This document shows, in pieces, positions 44,192 to 53,759 of a DNA stretch of 64,000 nt; position 1 is the stretch's first letter, and each line of letters begins with the position of its first letter. The translations under genes and the position numbers were made by a program. Source of the stretch: Corynebacterium sp. MSK008 (GTDB lineage Bacteria > Actinomycetota > Actinomycetes > Mycobacteriales > Mycobacteriaceae); the NCBI RefSeq assembly GCF_030232585.1, contig NZ_JASPJX010000008.1, positions 1 to 64,000 of the forward strand, read 5' to 3'. Under the pieces are notes generated by a model that ran no database searches, had not been told where the DNA came from, and saw only the letters and a program-made list of their open reading frames with translations.

Positions 44192-45643
44192 ATGAGCGTT
44201 TCCAGCATGCTTTACGGTCGCAGCGTGGATTTCGAACGCGTCTTGCCGGTCGGCTGGCACGCGCACGAGGAGGGGGTCGCCGCGCTCCTCGAAAGCTTCC
44301 AGCGGGTACCGGACGTCCAGCGGGTGCGCTTGGCGAAGAAGACGTCGAACCTCTTCCGCTCCCGTAGCGCCGGCGGCGCCGGACTCGATGTAGAGGGCCT
44401 GCGCGGCGTCATCGCCGTCGACCCTGTGACGAAAACAGCTGACGTGCAGGGTATGTGCACCTATGAGGACCTCGTCGACGCCACCCTGCCGTACGGCCTC
44501 GCGCCATTGGTGGTGCCGCAGCTAAAAACTATTACTCTCGGCGGCGCAGTTTCCGGCATGGGCGTCGAGTCCACCTCCTTCCGCAACGGTCTGCCGCACG
44601 AGTCCGTGCTCGAGATGGACGTGCTCGTGGGCACCGGCGACATCGTCACCTGTTCGCGCGACGAAAACGTCGCGCTCTTCCGCTCGTTCCCGAATTCCTA
44701 CGGCTCACTCGGCTACGCGGTGCGCCTCACCATCGAGCTCGAGGAGGTCGAGCCGTTTGTCGAGCTCCAGCACATTCGCTACAACGACCTCACGGCCTTC
44801 CAGGACGCCCTCGCCGACGCTGCCGCCGCCGGCGAATGGGCCGGGCGCGCCCTGCACGGCCTCGACGCCGTCGCGTTCTCCCCCACCGAGCAGTACCTAG
44901 TCTGCGCCTTCCAGGTGGGCCAAGCGCCGGGAACGTCCGACTACACGCGCGACGCCGTGTACTACCGCTCGCTGCAGCACCCGTCGGGCGTGCACCACGA
45001 CTTCCTCACTATCCGCGATTACATCTGGCGCTGGGACACCGACTGGTTCTGGTGCTCCCGCGCCTTCGGCACCCAGAACCCCAAGGTGCGCAAGTTCTGG
45101 CCGCGCGAGCTGCGTCGCAGCGCGTTCTATTGGAAGCTCGTGGGCCTGGACAAGAAGTACGACCTTGAGTATCGGTTCCTGAAGAAGCCGAAGGGCCTGC
45201 CGCGCACCGAGCGCGTCGTGCAAGACATCGAGGTGCGTGACACACAGATCGCCGAGTTCCTCGACTGGTTCTTCAACGCCAGCGATATCCAGCCGGTTTG
45301 GCTGTGTCCGATCCGGCTGCGGGACGGCGTCGATACGCTCGCTGGCGTCGGCCTCGACGATGAGGCGCCGTGGCCGCTCTACCCCCTCGAGCCGGCGACG
45401 ACGTGGGTGAACGTCGGCTTCTGGTCCGGCGTCCCGGAGGTGGAGCCGGGGGCCTTCAACAAGGTCATCGAGCGGAAGGTCTCAGACCTCGGCGGGCACA
45501 AGTCGCTGTACTCCGAGGCGTTCTACGACCGCGCCGAGTTCGAGCGCCTCTACGGCGGGGACCTGCCGGAGCGGATGAAAGCCCAGTACGACCCGGACCG
45601 GCGCTTCCCGGGCCTCTACGAAAAGACAGTGGAAAACGCGTAG
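44192..45643 (+). CDS. tmsA: FAD-dependent oxidoreductase of 10-methyl fatty acid synthesis type
   Basis: A 483-residue flavoprotein with an N-terminal FAD-binding (PCMH-type) domain: NLFRSRS near the start, then VVPQLKTITLGGAVSGMGVESTS and the region HESVLEMDVLVGTGDIV. The C-terminal half resembles DHCR24-like reductases. Placed directly before a CFA-type methyltransferase and a DUF3054 protein, it matches the tmsA-tmsB-tmsC order, in which this enzyme reduces the 10-methylene group to 10-methyl. The ATG at 44192 was chosen; TAAGGT ends 8 bases upstream. The exact product must be tested. Confidence 0.75.
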   Translation: MSVSSMLYGRSVDFERVLPVGWHAHEEGVAALLESFQRVPDVQRVRLAKKTSNLFRSRSAGGAGLDVEGLRGVIAVDPVTKTADVQGMCTYEDLVDATLPYGLAPLVVPQLKTITLGGAVSGMGVESTSFRNGLPHESVLEMDVLVGTGDIVTCSRDENVALFRSFPNSYGSLGYAVRLTIELEEVEPFVELQHIRYNDLTAFQDALADAAAAGEWAGRALHGLDAVAFSPTEQYLVCAFQVGQAPGTSDYTRDAVYYRSLQHPSGVHHDFLTIRDYIWRWDTDWFWCSRAFGTQNPKVRKFWPRELRRSAFYWKLVGLDKKYDLEYRFLKKPKGLPRTERVVQDIEVRDTQIAEFLDWFFNASDIQPVWLCPIRLRDGVDTLAGVGLDDEAPWPLYPLEPATTWVNVGFWSGVPEVEPGAFNKVIERKVSDLGGHKSLYSEAFYDRAEFERLYGGDLPERMKAQYDPDRRFPGLYEKTVENA

Positions 45644-45647
45644 GAGA

Positions 45648-46946
45648 ATGACAATGCAGATGACCGTGGCGGATATCGTCGACACCCTCTTCCCTTCTGG
45701 CACCCCGTTCAAGTGGGAAGCTTTCGACGGCTCATCAACGGGACCGGCGGACGCCAAGCACACAGTGAAGGTGAACAGCCCCGGGGGTCTGTCCTACATA
45801 GTCACCCACCCCGGCGACGTCGGCCTCGCCCGCGCCTGGGTCACCGATGGCCTGACGGTTGAAGGCGCGCACCTCGCGCACCCGTACGACGTCTTCGATG
45901 ACATGCGCACCCTCTACAACAACTACAAGCGCCCGAACCCGCGCGAGCTCGTCCGCATCGCACGCTCCCTGCGCTCCATGGGCGCACTGCAGATCCAGCC
46001 AATTCCGGAGGCGGAGCAAGCGTCCTGGCTCGAGCGCACCATCCGCCAGGGCCTCGCCCCGCACTCGAAGGAACGCGACGCCCAGGTTATTTCGACCCAC
46101 TACGACGTGGGCAACGACTTCTACGAACTGTTTCTCGGCGACTCCATGGCCTACACCTGCGCTTACTACCCCACCCCGGACGCCACGCTCGACGAGGCGC
46201 AGGAAAACAAGTTCCGCCTCGTCTTTGAGAAGATGAACCTTAAGCCTGGTGACAAGCACCTCGACGTCGGCTGCGGCTGGGGCTCCATGGTGCGTTACGC
46301 AGCCCGCCAGGGCGTGAAGTCCCTCGGCGTCACCCTCTCGAAGGAGCAGGCCGAGTGGGCGCAGGCGAAGATCATAGAGGAGGGCCTCGAGGACCTCGCG
46401 GAGGTGCGCTTCCTGGACTACCGCGACGTCACCGAGACCGGCTTCGACGGCATCTCCTCGATCGGTCTGCTGGAACACATCGGGGTGAAGAATTTCGCCT
46501 CGTACTTTGAATTTCTCGCCGACAAGCTGCGCCCGGGTGGCGTGATGGTCAACCACTGCATCACCTACCCGGACAACCACAAGACGCCGCAGGGCGACTT
46601 CATCAACCGCTACATCTTCCCGGACGGCGAGCTCACCGGCTCCGGCACGATCATCTACGAGATGCAGGACCACGGCTTCGAAGTCTTCCACGAGGAGAAC
46701 ATCCGCTTCGACTACATGCGCACGCTGCACGACTGGTGTGAGAACCTCAAGGCCAATTGGGACGAGGCAGTCGCGCTCGTCGGCGAGAACACCGCCAAGC
46801 TGTGGGGCATGTACATGGCGGGCTCCGAATGGGGTTTCGAGCACGACGTCGTGGAGCTGCACCAGGTCGTGGGCATCAAGCTTGCTAGCGACGGCTCCCG
46901 CGCCGGCACACCTGAGCGCCGGTGGTGGAACGACTCGGTGTTCTAG
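45648..46946 (+). CDS. tmsB: CFA synthase-type methyltransferase (10-methylene fatty acids)
   Basis: A 432-residue SAM-dependent methyltransferase of the cyclopropane fatty acid synthase family. The SAM motif is HLDVGCGWGSMVRYAA, the region HYDVGNDFYELFLGDSMAYTCAYY is typical of CFA enzymes, and GLLEHIGVKNF completes the active-site area. An N-terminal lipid-binding domain of about 120 residues is present. The pairing with a flavin reductase, 4 bases downstream of its stop, argues for methylation of oleoyl phospholipids towards tuberculostearate rather than for ring formation. Confidence 0.8.
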   Translation: MTMQMTVADIVDTLFPSGTPFKWEAFDGSSTGPADAKHTVKVNSPGGLSYIVTHPGDVGLARAWVTDGLTVEGAHLAHPYDVFDDMRTLYNNYKRPNPRELVRIARSLRSMGALQIQPIPEAEQASWLERTIRQGLAPHSKERDAQVISTHYDVGNDFYELFLGDSMAYTCAYYPTPDATLDEAQENKFRLVFEKMNLKPGDKHLDVGCGWGSMVRYAARQGVKSLGVTLSKEQAEWAQAKIIEEGLEDLAEVRFLDYRDVTETGFDGISSIGLLEHIGVKNFASYFEFLADKLRPGGVMVNHCITYPDNHKTPQGDFINRYIFPDGELTGSGTIIYEMQDHGFEVFHEENIRFDYMRTLHDWCENLKANWDEAVALVGENTAKLWGMYMAGSEWGFEHDVVELHQVVGIKLASDGSRAGTPERRWWNDSVF

Positions 46947-46956
46947 AGTGGCTGGC

Positions 46957-47307
46957 ATGAGCAACACCATCTCCAAGCCCTACGCCATCGCCGCCGACTA
47001 TGTCGCCATCGCTGCCTTCGCCCTCTTGGCGCGCGCGGCGCACCAGTCCGACGACATGCCCTTCAACTTCTCCGGCTGGCTGTCCACCCTGTGGCCGTTC
47101 GCCCTGGGTGTGACGCTGGGCTGGCTGATCACGCGCAAGAATAACGGCGGGGTCATCTGGATCATCACCGTGGTCACCGGGCTCGTGATCTGGGGCATCC
47201 GCAACGGCGACGTCCCCCATTGGTCTTTCATCGTCGTCGCCACCACCATGAGTGCGCTGCTCATGCTCGGCTGGCGCGGTATAGCCAAGCTCGTGCGCAA
47301 AAACTAA
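46957..47307 (+). CDS. tmsC: DUF3054-type small membrane protein
   Basis: A 116-residue protein with four predicted helices (about 8-28, 40-60, 66-84, 92-112) that fits the DUF3054 family. It follows tmsB by 10 bases and ends the transcript at the terminator 47310-47334. In actinobacteria making 10-methyl stearate, a third gene of this kind (tmsC) can follow tmsAB; its role is unknown, so the symbol rests on position. Confidence 0.65.
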   Translation: MSNTISKPYAIAADYVAIAAFALLARAAHQSDDMPFNFSGWLSTLWPFALGVTLGWLITRKNNGGVIWIITVVTGLVIWGIRNGDVPHWSFIVVATTMSALLMLGWRGIAKLVRKN

Positions 47308-47309
47308 AA

Positions 47310-47334
47310 CGCACCCGCCGGAAAGGCGGGTGCG
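47310..47334. terminator. Bidirectional terminator
   Basis: CGCACCCGCC (47310-47319) and GGCGGGTGCG (47325-47334) pair perfectly around GGAAA. It is flanked by AAAAC on the left, which reads as a T-tract for minus-strand transcripts, so it can end both the tms transcript and the minus-strand small-peptide transcript. Confidence 0.8.
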
Positions 47335-47351
47335 CGGGGCTTCGGCGCGGA

Positions 47352-47462
47352 TTAGAAGCCGATGCCGAAGTTCCAGGCCGGGTTTCCGGTCTGAATACCA
47401 TTGATGAACCAGATCAGCATGCTGATCAGGTCGCCGACGATGTCAAGAGTGGAAGAAAGCAT
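47352..47462 (-). CDS. 36-residue amphipathic peptide after accD3
   Basis: An ATG-started frame of 36 codons beginning MLSSTLDIVGDLISMLIWF and ending NPAWNFGIGF. It could form one amphipathic or membrane-active helix (residues 4-22) with an aromatic Gly/Asn-rich tail. It lies 14 bases downstream of the accD3 stop on the same strand and ends 17 bases before a terminator, so it has a natural transcript. A weak AAGG site precedes the ATG. Size and character resemble the small cell-wall proteins of corynebacteria (PorA/PorH/ProtX class), some of which carry mycoloyl groups, but no homology is claimed. Confidence 0.5.
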   Translation of the reverse strand: MLSSTLDIVGDLISMLIWFINGIQTGNPAWNFGIGF

Positions 47463-47476
47463 AGGGTGAAACCTTA

Positions 47477-49018
47477 CTAGAGGGGACTAATGGTGTGCTT
47501 CTTAGGCAGGTCGAATTCCTGCTTGGAGGCTAGCTGCCGCAGGGCTCGTCGTAAAGCGATGCGGGTCTGGTTAGGCTCAATCATCTGGTCGATGTAGCCG
47601 CGCTCCGCCGCGACATACGGCGAGGTCATTTCCTGGTCGTAGAAGTCCATGAACATCTTCTTCATGGCCTCGCGCTGCGCCGGGTCCTCGATGGCGGCGA
47701 GCTGCTTGCCCTGCAGCATCACCACGGCCGCCGCCGAACCCATCACCGCGATCTGCGCGGTGGGCCACGCCAGGTTGATGTCTCCGTTGAGGTTCTTTGA
47801 CCCCATGACCGCGTACGCGCCGCCGTAGGCCTTGCGCACCACGAGCGTGACCTTCGGCACGGTGGCCTCCACGCCCGCAAACGCGAACTTCGCGCCGCGG
47901 TGGATCAGGCCCTCGCGCTCCTGCTCCACGCCCGGCAGGTAGCCGGGGGTGTCCACGACGTAGACGATGGGGATGTTGTAGGCATCGCAGGTGCGGATGA
48001 AGCGCGCGCCTTTGTCGGCGGCGTCCGCGTCGATGCAGCCCGCGGCGTACATGGGGTTGTTGGCGACGAAGCCGACGGCGCGGCCGTCGATACGCCCGAA
48101 TGCGCAGATGAGGTTCTCGGCGTACCCGGACTGGACCTCGACGAGGTCCTCGTCGTCGCCAAGCTGCACGAGCAGGTCCATCATGTCGTAGCCGGCGTTG
48201 GTGTCGTCGGGCATGAAGGTGTCCAGTGCGGAGTCGTCGAGCTCCTCGTCCGGCTGTGCGGCGACGACGGGCGCGGCATCGAACGTGGACGTCGGCAGGT
48301 GCGCGAGCAAGTCCTTGACGTAGTCGAAGGCGTCCTCCTCCGTCGCTACGACCGCCTGGATGTTGCCGGCTTGCTCCTGCACGCGCGCGCCGCCGAGCTC
48401 GGCAGAGGTGATGTCCTCGCCGGTGACCTCGCGGATCACGTTCGGGCCGGTGACGTACATCTCGGACTCGCCGTCTACCGCCACCACGAAGTCCGTGGTC
48501 ACGGGCGCGTAGACGGCGCCGCCGGCGGATTTGCCCAGCATGATGGAGATCTGAGGCACTCGCCCGCTCAGGGGCAGCTGGCGCTTCGCGATCTCGGAGT
48601 ACATGGCCAGCGACGTCACCGCGTCCTGGATGCGGGCGCCGCCGGAGTCCTGGATGCCGATCACCGGGCACGAGATCTTGATGGCGAACTCCATGACCTC
48701 GGTGACCTTGCGCCCGAACGTCACGCCGACAGACCCGCCGTAGACGGTTTTGTCGTGGGCGTACACGGCGACGGGGCGGCCGTCGATCCGCCCGTAGCCG
48801 GTGACCACGCCGTCGGAGTACACCGCGTCCGGGTCGCCCGGGGTGCGGGCCAGCGCGCCGATTTCGACGAAGGACCCCTCGTCCAACAGCGCGTCGATGC
48901 GCTGGCGCGGGGTGGTGCGCCCGGCGTCATCGCGGCGCTTCCGGGAGCGTTCGGAGCCCGGGTCCTGCGCCTTGTCCAGGCGCTCGCGCAGGTCTTGGAG
49001 CTTCTCGGCGGTTGTCAT
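47477..49018 (-). CDS. accD3: Acyl-CoA carboxylase beta subunit AccD3
   Basis: A 513-residue carboxyltransferase with the two crotonase-like halves of the family. Motifs include GARIQDAVTSLAMYSEI and SIMLGKSAGGAVYAPV for the first oxyanion pocket, and PGYLPGVEQEREGLIHRGAK for the second. With the biotin-bearing AccA3 alpha subunit and AccE/AccD partners encoded elsewhere it makes carboxyacyl-CoA extender for Pks13. Its ATG overlaps the pks13 stop (ATGA). It corresponds to mycobacterial accD4 at this locus. Confidence 0.93.
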   Translation of the reverse strand: MTTAEKLQDLRERLDKAQDPGSERSRKRRDDAGRTTPRQRIDALLDEGSFVEIGALARTPGDPDAVYSDGVVTGYGRIDGRPVAVYAHDKTVYGGSVGVTFGRKVTEVMEFAIKISCPVIGIQDSGGARIQDAVTSLAMYSEIAKRQLPLSGRVPQISIMLGKSAGGAVYAPVTTDFVVAVDGESEMYVTGPNVIREVTGEDITSAELGGARVQEQAGNIQAVVATEEDAFDYVKDLLAHLPTSTFDAAPVVAAQPDEELDDSALDTFMPDDTNAGYDMMDLLVQLGDDEDLVEVQSGYAENLICAFGRIDGRAVGFVANNPMYAAGCIDADAADKGARFIRTCDAYNIPIVYVVDTPGYLPGVEQEREGLIHRGAKFAFAGVEATVPKVTLVVRKAYGGAYAVMGSKNLNGDINLAWPTAQIAVMGSAAAVVMLQGKQLAAIEDPAQREAMKKMFMDFYDQEMTSPYVAAERGYIDQMIEPNQTRIALRRALRQLASKQEFDLPKKHTISPL

Positions 49019-52000
49019 CGCTTCCCCTCAATCCATGCGTTCATATGCTTGCCGACGATCCCCACCGCCGGCTCGTCCACCACCGCGAGGTGGTCGCCGG
49101 GCAGGTGGACGATGGTCAGATCGTCCACGATAGCGCCCCAGCCGCCGTCCTCGTCGATGTGCGCGTAGTTCGGCTCCAGCTGGATCGCGCCGTCGTGCAT
49201 GCGCTCGGCGCGGAACAGCAGCACCGGCACCTGCACATCGCGCCAGCGGGTGAAGTCCAGGTGGTTGAGGATCTGGTTGTCCACGAACGACGCGCGCTGG
49301 TGCTCCAGCACGCCCGCGGCCAAGCCGTGTTCGGAGGCATCGGTGGTGGCCAAGAACTCGGTGAGCATGTGCAACAGCGCGTCTTCGCCAGCGGTTTCCA
49401 GCAGCTCGTACGGCACGTCGAACTCGAGGCCGTAGGTCTCCTTGGCAAAGGCGGCGTAGCGGCCCCAGCGCGCCTTCGTCTCCTCGAGCGTGTCCGGGAT
49501 CGGCTCGGACGGCTGGGTGGTGTCCAGCAGCGCGATGTATTCGATCTTGTCGTTGCCCAGCTGGTGCGCCACCTCGTAGGCCAGCGCGCCGCCGAACGAC
49601 CAGCCGGCGAGCACGACCTTGCGTCCGTCGGCGATGCGCTCGATGTCCTTGACGTACTCCGCGGCGCGCTCCTCCAGGGAGCCCTCAAGCCTCTCCACGC
49701 CGTAGACGGGCACGTCGTCGCCAAGCCTCCGCGCAAGCGGCGCGTACACCGACGACGACCCGCCCGCCGGGTGGAACACGAACACAGGCGTCCCAGTGCC
49801 ATCGCGGAAGACGCGGATGTTGCCGTCCACCGGGGTCTCCAGCCCCTCGCGCACGAGGTTCGCCAGCGGCTCGAGCGTCTCAGCGCCCAGCACGTCGTCC
49901 GCGGTGACCTCGATGCCGGAGCGTTCGGTGAGGTGGGCGGCGATCTCGCTCGCCTGCTCCTTGCTAATCGACGGCAACTCCGACGTCACACCAGCCGCCG
50001 CCGCACCCGCGTACTTGGCCCAGGCGCCGAAGACCATGCGCTCGGAGGCGTCGCGCGGGGCAACGCCCACGCCCTGGGTCTTCTCGGCGGCCGCGGCCGG
50101 GTCGCGCGCCTCATCGTTGTACGCCAGCGGTTGCGGCTCGTCGGTGCGGCCAGCCACGGCGTCTTCGACGATGCGGATCACGTCGGCGACGGAGGCGTCG
50201 CGAAGCGTCTGCACCTGCAGCGGCGGGATCTGGAAGTCGTTTTCCACGCGGTTTTTGATGCGCATGCCCATCAGGGAGTCGAGGCCGAGGTCGATCAGCG
50301 GCAGCTCGTCGGGCAGGTCCGCGGCGTCGTAGCCCATGGACTCGGAGACGATGTCGCGCAGGCGGTCCGCCACCGTTTCGCCGGAGTTGGGGTCCCAGCG
50401 CACGGCATCTTCGGTGTCTTCCTCTGGGGCGTTGTCCTCCAATTCTCTATCGGCTGCGCCAGCGGCCGGTTGCTCCATGACGCCCTGCACCGGCGCGCGG
50501 TCGATGGTGGAGGCGAAGCCCTCCGCGAGAAGTGTCGCGCCGTCGAAGACCTTGATGGACACCCCGCCGAGCGAGGAGGCGACGATGGTGGTCACCTCGC
50601 CGTCCGCGGGCAGGTAACTGTGCTCCTCGGTGGCGACCACGCGCGCGTCGGGCGAGACCTCGGCGGCGGCGGACTCGATGAGCTGGTGCGGGCTGAAGAT
50701 CTGGTCGGCGGCGGTGGAAAACGCCACCTCGCCGCCCGGCAGGCGCACGCGCGAGCCCAGCAGCGACGCACGCGAGGACGACGGGCGCGCCGGCGTCCAG
50801 TGGTCCACCTGCTTGAACACGGTCTTCGGCGCCTGCACCACGTCGCCCGCACCGTAGAAGGCGCCGAAGTCCACGCCCATGCCGTTCACGTACAGCTTCG
50901 CGGCCAGATCCAGCAGCGATTCGAGCTCGTCCAACTTGCGCTTGGTGGTGTAGAGCAGCTGCGCATCCGGCTTGCCGGCGGCGAACGCGGTGTTCATCAT
51001 CCCCATCAGCGCCACCGGGTTCGGGGTGACCTCCACGAGCGTGGAGTGCCCGGCCGCGAACGCGGCCTCGGTGGCGTCCTGGAAGTACACCGGCTGGCGG
51101 GTCATGCGCAGGAAGTACTCATCGTCGTGGACGGTCTGGCCGGGCTGGTACACCTCGCCGCGGTCCACGGAGGAAAACAGCGGCACGCGCAACGGCAGCG
51201 CATTAAGACCGGCGATTTCGCCGGCGAGGTCGCCCATGATCGGGTCGAGTGCGCTGGTGTGGCCGGCGCCGCGCACGTTGAGTTTACGCGCGAACTTCTC
51301 CTCGGCTTCGAGCGCAGCCACGACGTAGTCGACGGCCTTGCCCGGCCCGCCGACGGTGGTCATGCCGGGCCCCGCGTACACGGCGGGTTCCACGCCACGA
51401 GCCTGCTCATGCTTCTCGACGAACTCCGCCAACTCCTCGCGCGAGAGCTCCACCACCGCCATCGCACCTTCCTGCTCGGTGCCGGCGATCATGGCCTCGC
51501 CCTCGCCCATGAGGCGGGCACGCGCGGTGGCGACTAGGATGCAGTCCTCGGCGGAGAGACCGCCTGCGCCGTAGGCCGCGGCGATTTCGCCCATGGACAT
51601 GCCCATCGTGGCGGCCGGGGTGATGCCGGCGGCGGCCAGCAGGTCGGTCTGGGCGATCTGGATGGCGGTGATGGTGACCTGGCCGTTTTCGGTGTCGTAG
51701 GTCAGCTCGTCGTTTTCGATGATCTCGAGCATGGACCAGCCGGCTTGGAACTGCACCATCTCGTCCAGCTCGCGCATGCGGCGCGCGAACAGCGGCGAGC
51801 GCGCAATGAGCTCCTTGGCCATCTTGCGGTGCTGGGAGCCGAAGCCGGAGTAGACGAAGACCGGGCCCATCGGGGTGGGTGCGTCGGCGGCGGCGATGCC
51901 GGGGCCGATCTTACCGTCGGCGACCTGGCGCAGGCGGCGCACGGCCTCCTCGACGCCGGTCGCCTGCACGACGGCAGCGGAGCGGCCGTGGTTGCGCTTG

Positions 52001-53724
52001 GCCAGCGAGCGCGCGACCGGGATCAGGTCGGCGTCCGCGCGGCCCTCGAGGTAGTCCGCCAGCACGCCGGCGGCTTCCTTGCGTCGCGACGGCAACAGCC
52101 CCGACACCGGCAGCGCCGCCACGGAAACGCCCTCGAACGCGGGCTCGGCGTCCCCGGTTTCGACGTCGTAGTCTGCCGGGTCGAAGTCTGCGACCACGAC
52201 GTGCGCGTTCGTGCCGCCGAAGCCGAAGCCGGAGATGCCGGCCACGCGGCGGCCGGAGTAGCGCGGCCACTCGCGCGGGTCCTGGACGACCTCGATGCGC
52301 TCGGCGTCGAAGTCCACGTAGTGGTTCGGGCCGGCGAAGTTGATGGACTCCGGGATGGTGTCGTGTTTGAGCGCCTGCAGCACCTTGATCAGCGCCACCA
52401 CGCCGGCGGCGGATTCGGAGTGGCCGATGTTGGACTTCGCCGAGCCCAGCAGCAGCGGCGCGGAAGCCTCGCGCCCCCGGCCGAGCACCTCGCCCAGCGC
52501 GGTGGCCTCGATCGGGTCGCCCAGGATGGTGCCGGTGCCGTGGGCCTCGACCAGGTCCACCTGGCGCGGGTCCACACCGGCGTCGGCGTAGGCGCGGCGC
52601 AGCACGTCCACCTGCGCCTCCGGGTTCGGGGCGGTCAGGCCGTTGGAGTGGCCGTCGGAGTTCGTCGCCGAGCCCTTGATCACGGCCAACACGTTGTCGC
52701 CGTCGCGCACGGCGTCCTCGACGCGCTTGAGCACCACAAAGCCCGCGGCATCGGCGCGGACGATGCCGTCGGCGTCGTCGGAGAATGCGTGGATGCGTCC
52801 GGTCGGCGAGATCACGCCGAGCTCAGAAAACGCAAGCGAAGCGAACGGGTTGGCCAGGATGTTCACGCCGCCGGCCAGGGCGACGTCGGCCTCGCCGTCG
52901 CGAAGCGCGCGCACCGCGTGGTGCACCGACACCAGCGACGACGAGCACGCGGTGTCCACGTTCATCGAGGGGCCCCGGAAGTCGAACGCGTACGAGATCC
53001 GGTTCGGGATCACGGCGGAGGACGCGCCGGTCAGCGCGTACGGGTGCGCTTCGTTCGGGTCGGCGGCGATGAGCATGCCGTAGTCGTTGTTGGACGAGCC
53101 GACGAACACGCCCACGGGCTCCCCGCGCAGCTCGCTGGGCGCCAGGCCGGCGTCCTCGAGCGCTTCCCACGCCACCTCGAGCATGATGCGCTGCTGCGGG
53201 TCCATATTCTGCGCCTCGAGCGGGGAGATGCCGAAGAACTCGTGGTCGAAGGACGCGATGCCGTCCATGTACCCGCCGTCGGTGTTCTCCTCCGCCATCT
53301 TTGTGCGCACCACCGGGTCGCCCAGGTACTCGTCCCAGCGGAGCGGGGGAAGCGGGCCGGTGGCGGAGCGGCCGTCGATAAGCATCTGCCAGAACTCGTC
53401 GTTGTTTTTCGCGCCCGGGAAGCGCCCAGCGGAGCCCACGATCGCGATGTCGTGGGAGCTCGTTGCCTCTCGACGTTCAACCTTCGGCGCTTCCTGCCTC
53501 TGCGCGAGGAGCGCCTGTGCCAGCGCCGTGATGGTCGGGTACTGGTAGGCGATGGTGGGGTCGACCCGGCGGCCGAGCAGCTTTTCCAGCTCGCCGGAGA
53601 GGATCACTGCATCGCGGGATGCGAGGCCGTAGGTTTCGAGCGGCGTGGTCGGGTCCACCGAGTCGACGCCGGTGGCGCCCTCGACCCAACTGGTGAGCCA
53701 CTGGATCAGTTGATGCTCGTTCAT
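49015..53724 (-). CDS. pks13: Mycolate condensing polyketide synthase Pks13
   Basis: A 1569-residue type I synthase that condenses two acyl chains into the alpha-alkyl beta-ketoacyl precursor of mycolate. Domain order: N-terminal ACP (S36 in GLASRDA), ketosynthase with C260 in DTACSSS and H395/H435, acyltransferase with S710, C-terminal ACP (S1150 in DLGLDSL), and thioesterase with S1376 in GWSFGG. The acyltransferase motif reads GMSMGE where most have GHSxGE. A TACTCT box (53733-53738) 8 bases before the ATG suggests its own leaderless promoter beside read-through from fadD32. Confidence 0.96.
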   Translation of the reverse strand: MNEHQLIQWLTSWVEGATGVDSVDPTTPLETYGLASRDAVILSGELEKLLGRRVDPTIAYQYPTITALAQALLAQRQEAPKVERREATSSHDIAIVGSAGRFPGAKNNDEFWQMLIDGRSATGPLPPLRWDEYLGDPVVRTKMAEENTDGGYMDGIASFDHEFFGISPLEAQNMDPQQRIMLEVAWEALEDAGLAPSELRGEPVGVFVGSSNNDYGMLIAADPNEAHPYALTGASSAVIPNRISYAFDFRGPSMNVDTACSSSLVSVHHAVRALRDGEADVALAGGVNILANPFASLAFSELGVISPTGRIHAFSDDADGIVRADAAGFVVLKRVEDAVRDGDNVLAVIKGSATNSDGHSNGLTAPNPEAQVDVLRRAYADAGVDPRQVDLVEAHGTGTILGDPIEATALGEVLGRGREASAPLLLGSAKSNIGHSESAAGVVALIKVLQALKHDTIPESINFAGPNHYVDFDAERIEVVQDPREWPRYSGRRVAGISGFGFGGTNAHVVVADFDPADYDVETGDAEPAFEGVSVAALPVSGLLPSRRKEAAGVLADYLEGRADADLIPVARSLAKRNHGRSAAVVQATGVEEAVRRLRQVADGKIGPGIAAADAPTPMGPVFVYSGFGSQHRKMAKELIARSPLFARRMRELDEMVQFQAGWSMLEIIENDELTYDTENGQVTITAIQIAQTDLLAAAGITPAATMGMSMGEIAAAYGAGGLSAEDCILVATARARLMGEGEAMIAGTEQEGAMAVVELSREELAEFVEKHEQARGVEPAVYAGPGMTTVGGPGKAVDYVVAALEAEEKFARKLNVRGAGHTSALDPIMGDLAGEIAGLNALPLRVPLFSSVDRGEVYQPGQTVHDDEYFLRMTRQPVYFQDATEAAFAAGHSTLVEVTPNPVALMGMMNTAFAAGKPDAQLLYTTKRKLDELESLLDLAAKLYVNGMGVDFGAFYGAGDVVQAPKTVFKQVDHWTPARPSSSRASLLGSRVRLPGGEVAFSTAADQIFSPHQLIESAAAEVSPDARVVATEEHSYLPADGEVTTIVASSLGGVSIKVFDGATLLAEGFASTIDRAPVQGVMEQPAAGAADRELEDNAPEEDTEDAVRWDPNSGETVADRLRDIVSESMGYDAADLPDELPLIDLGLDSLMGMRIKNRVENDFQIPPLQVQTLRDASVADVIRIVEDAVAGRTDEPQPLAYNDEARDPAAAAEKTQGVGVAPRDASERMVFGAWAKYAGAAAAGVTSELPSISKEQASEIAAHLTERSGIEVTADDVLGAETLEPLANLVREGLETPVDGNIRVFRDGTGTPVFVFHPAGGSSSVYAPLARRLGDDVPVYGVERLEGSLEERAAEYVKDIERIADGRKVVLAGWSFGGALAYEVAHQLGNDKIEYIALLDTTQPSEPIPDTLEETKARWGRYAAFAKETYGLEFDVPYELLETAGEDALLHMLTEFLATTDASEHGLAAGVLEHQRASFVDNQILNHLDFTRWRDVQVPVLLFRAERMHDGAIQLEPNYAHIDEDGGWGAIVDDLTIVHLPGDHLAVVDEPAVGIVGKHMNAWIEGKR

Positions 53725-53759
53725 AACAGTTCAGAGTATCGGCCCGTCCGGGCTTTTCG

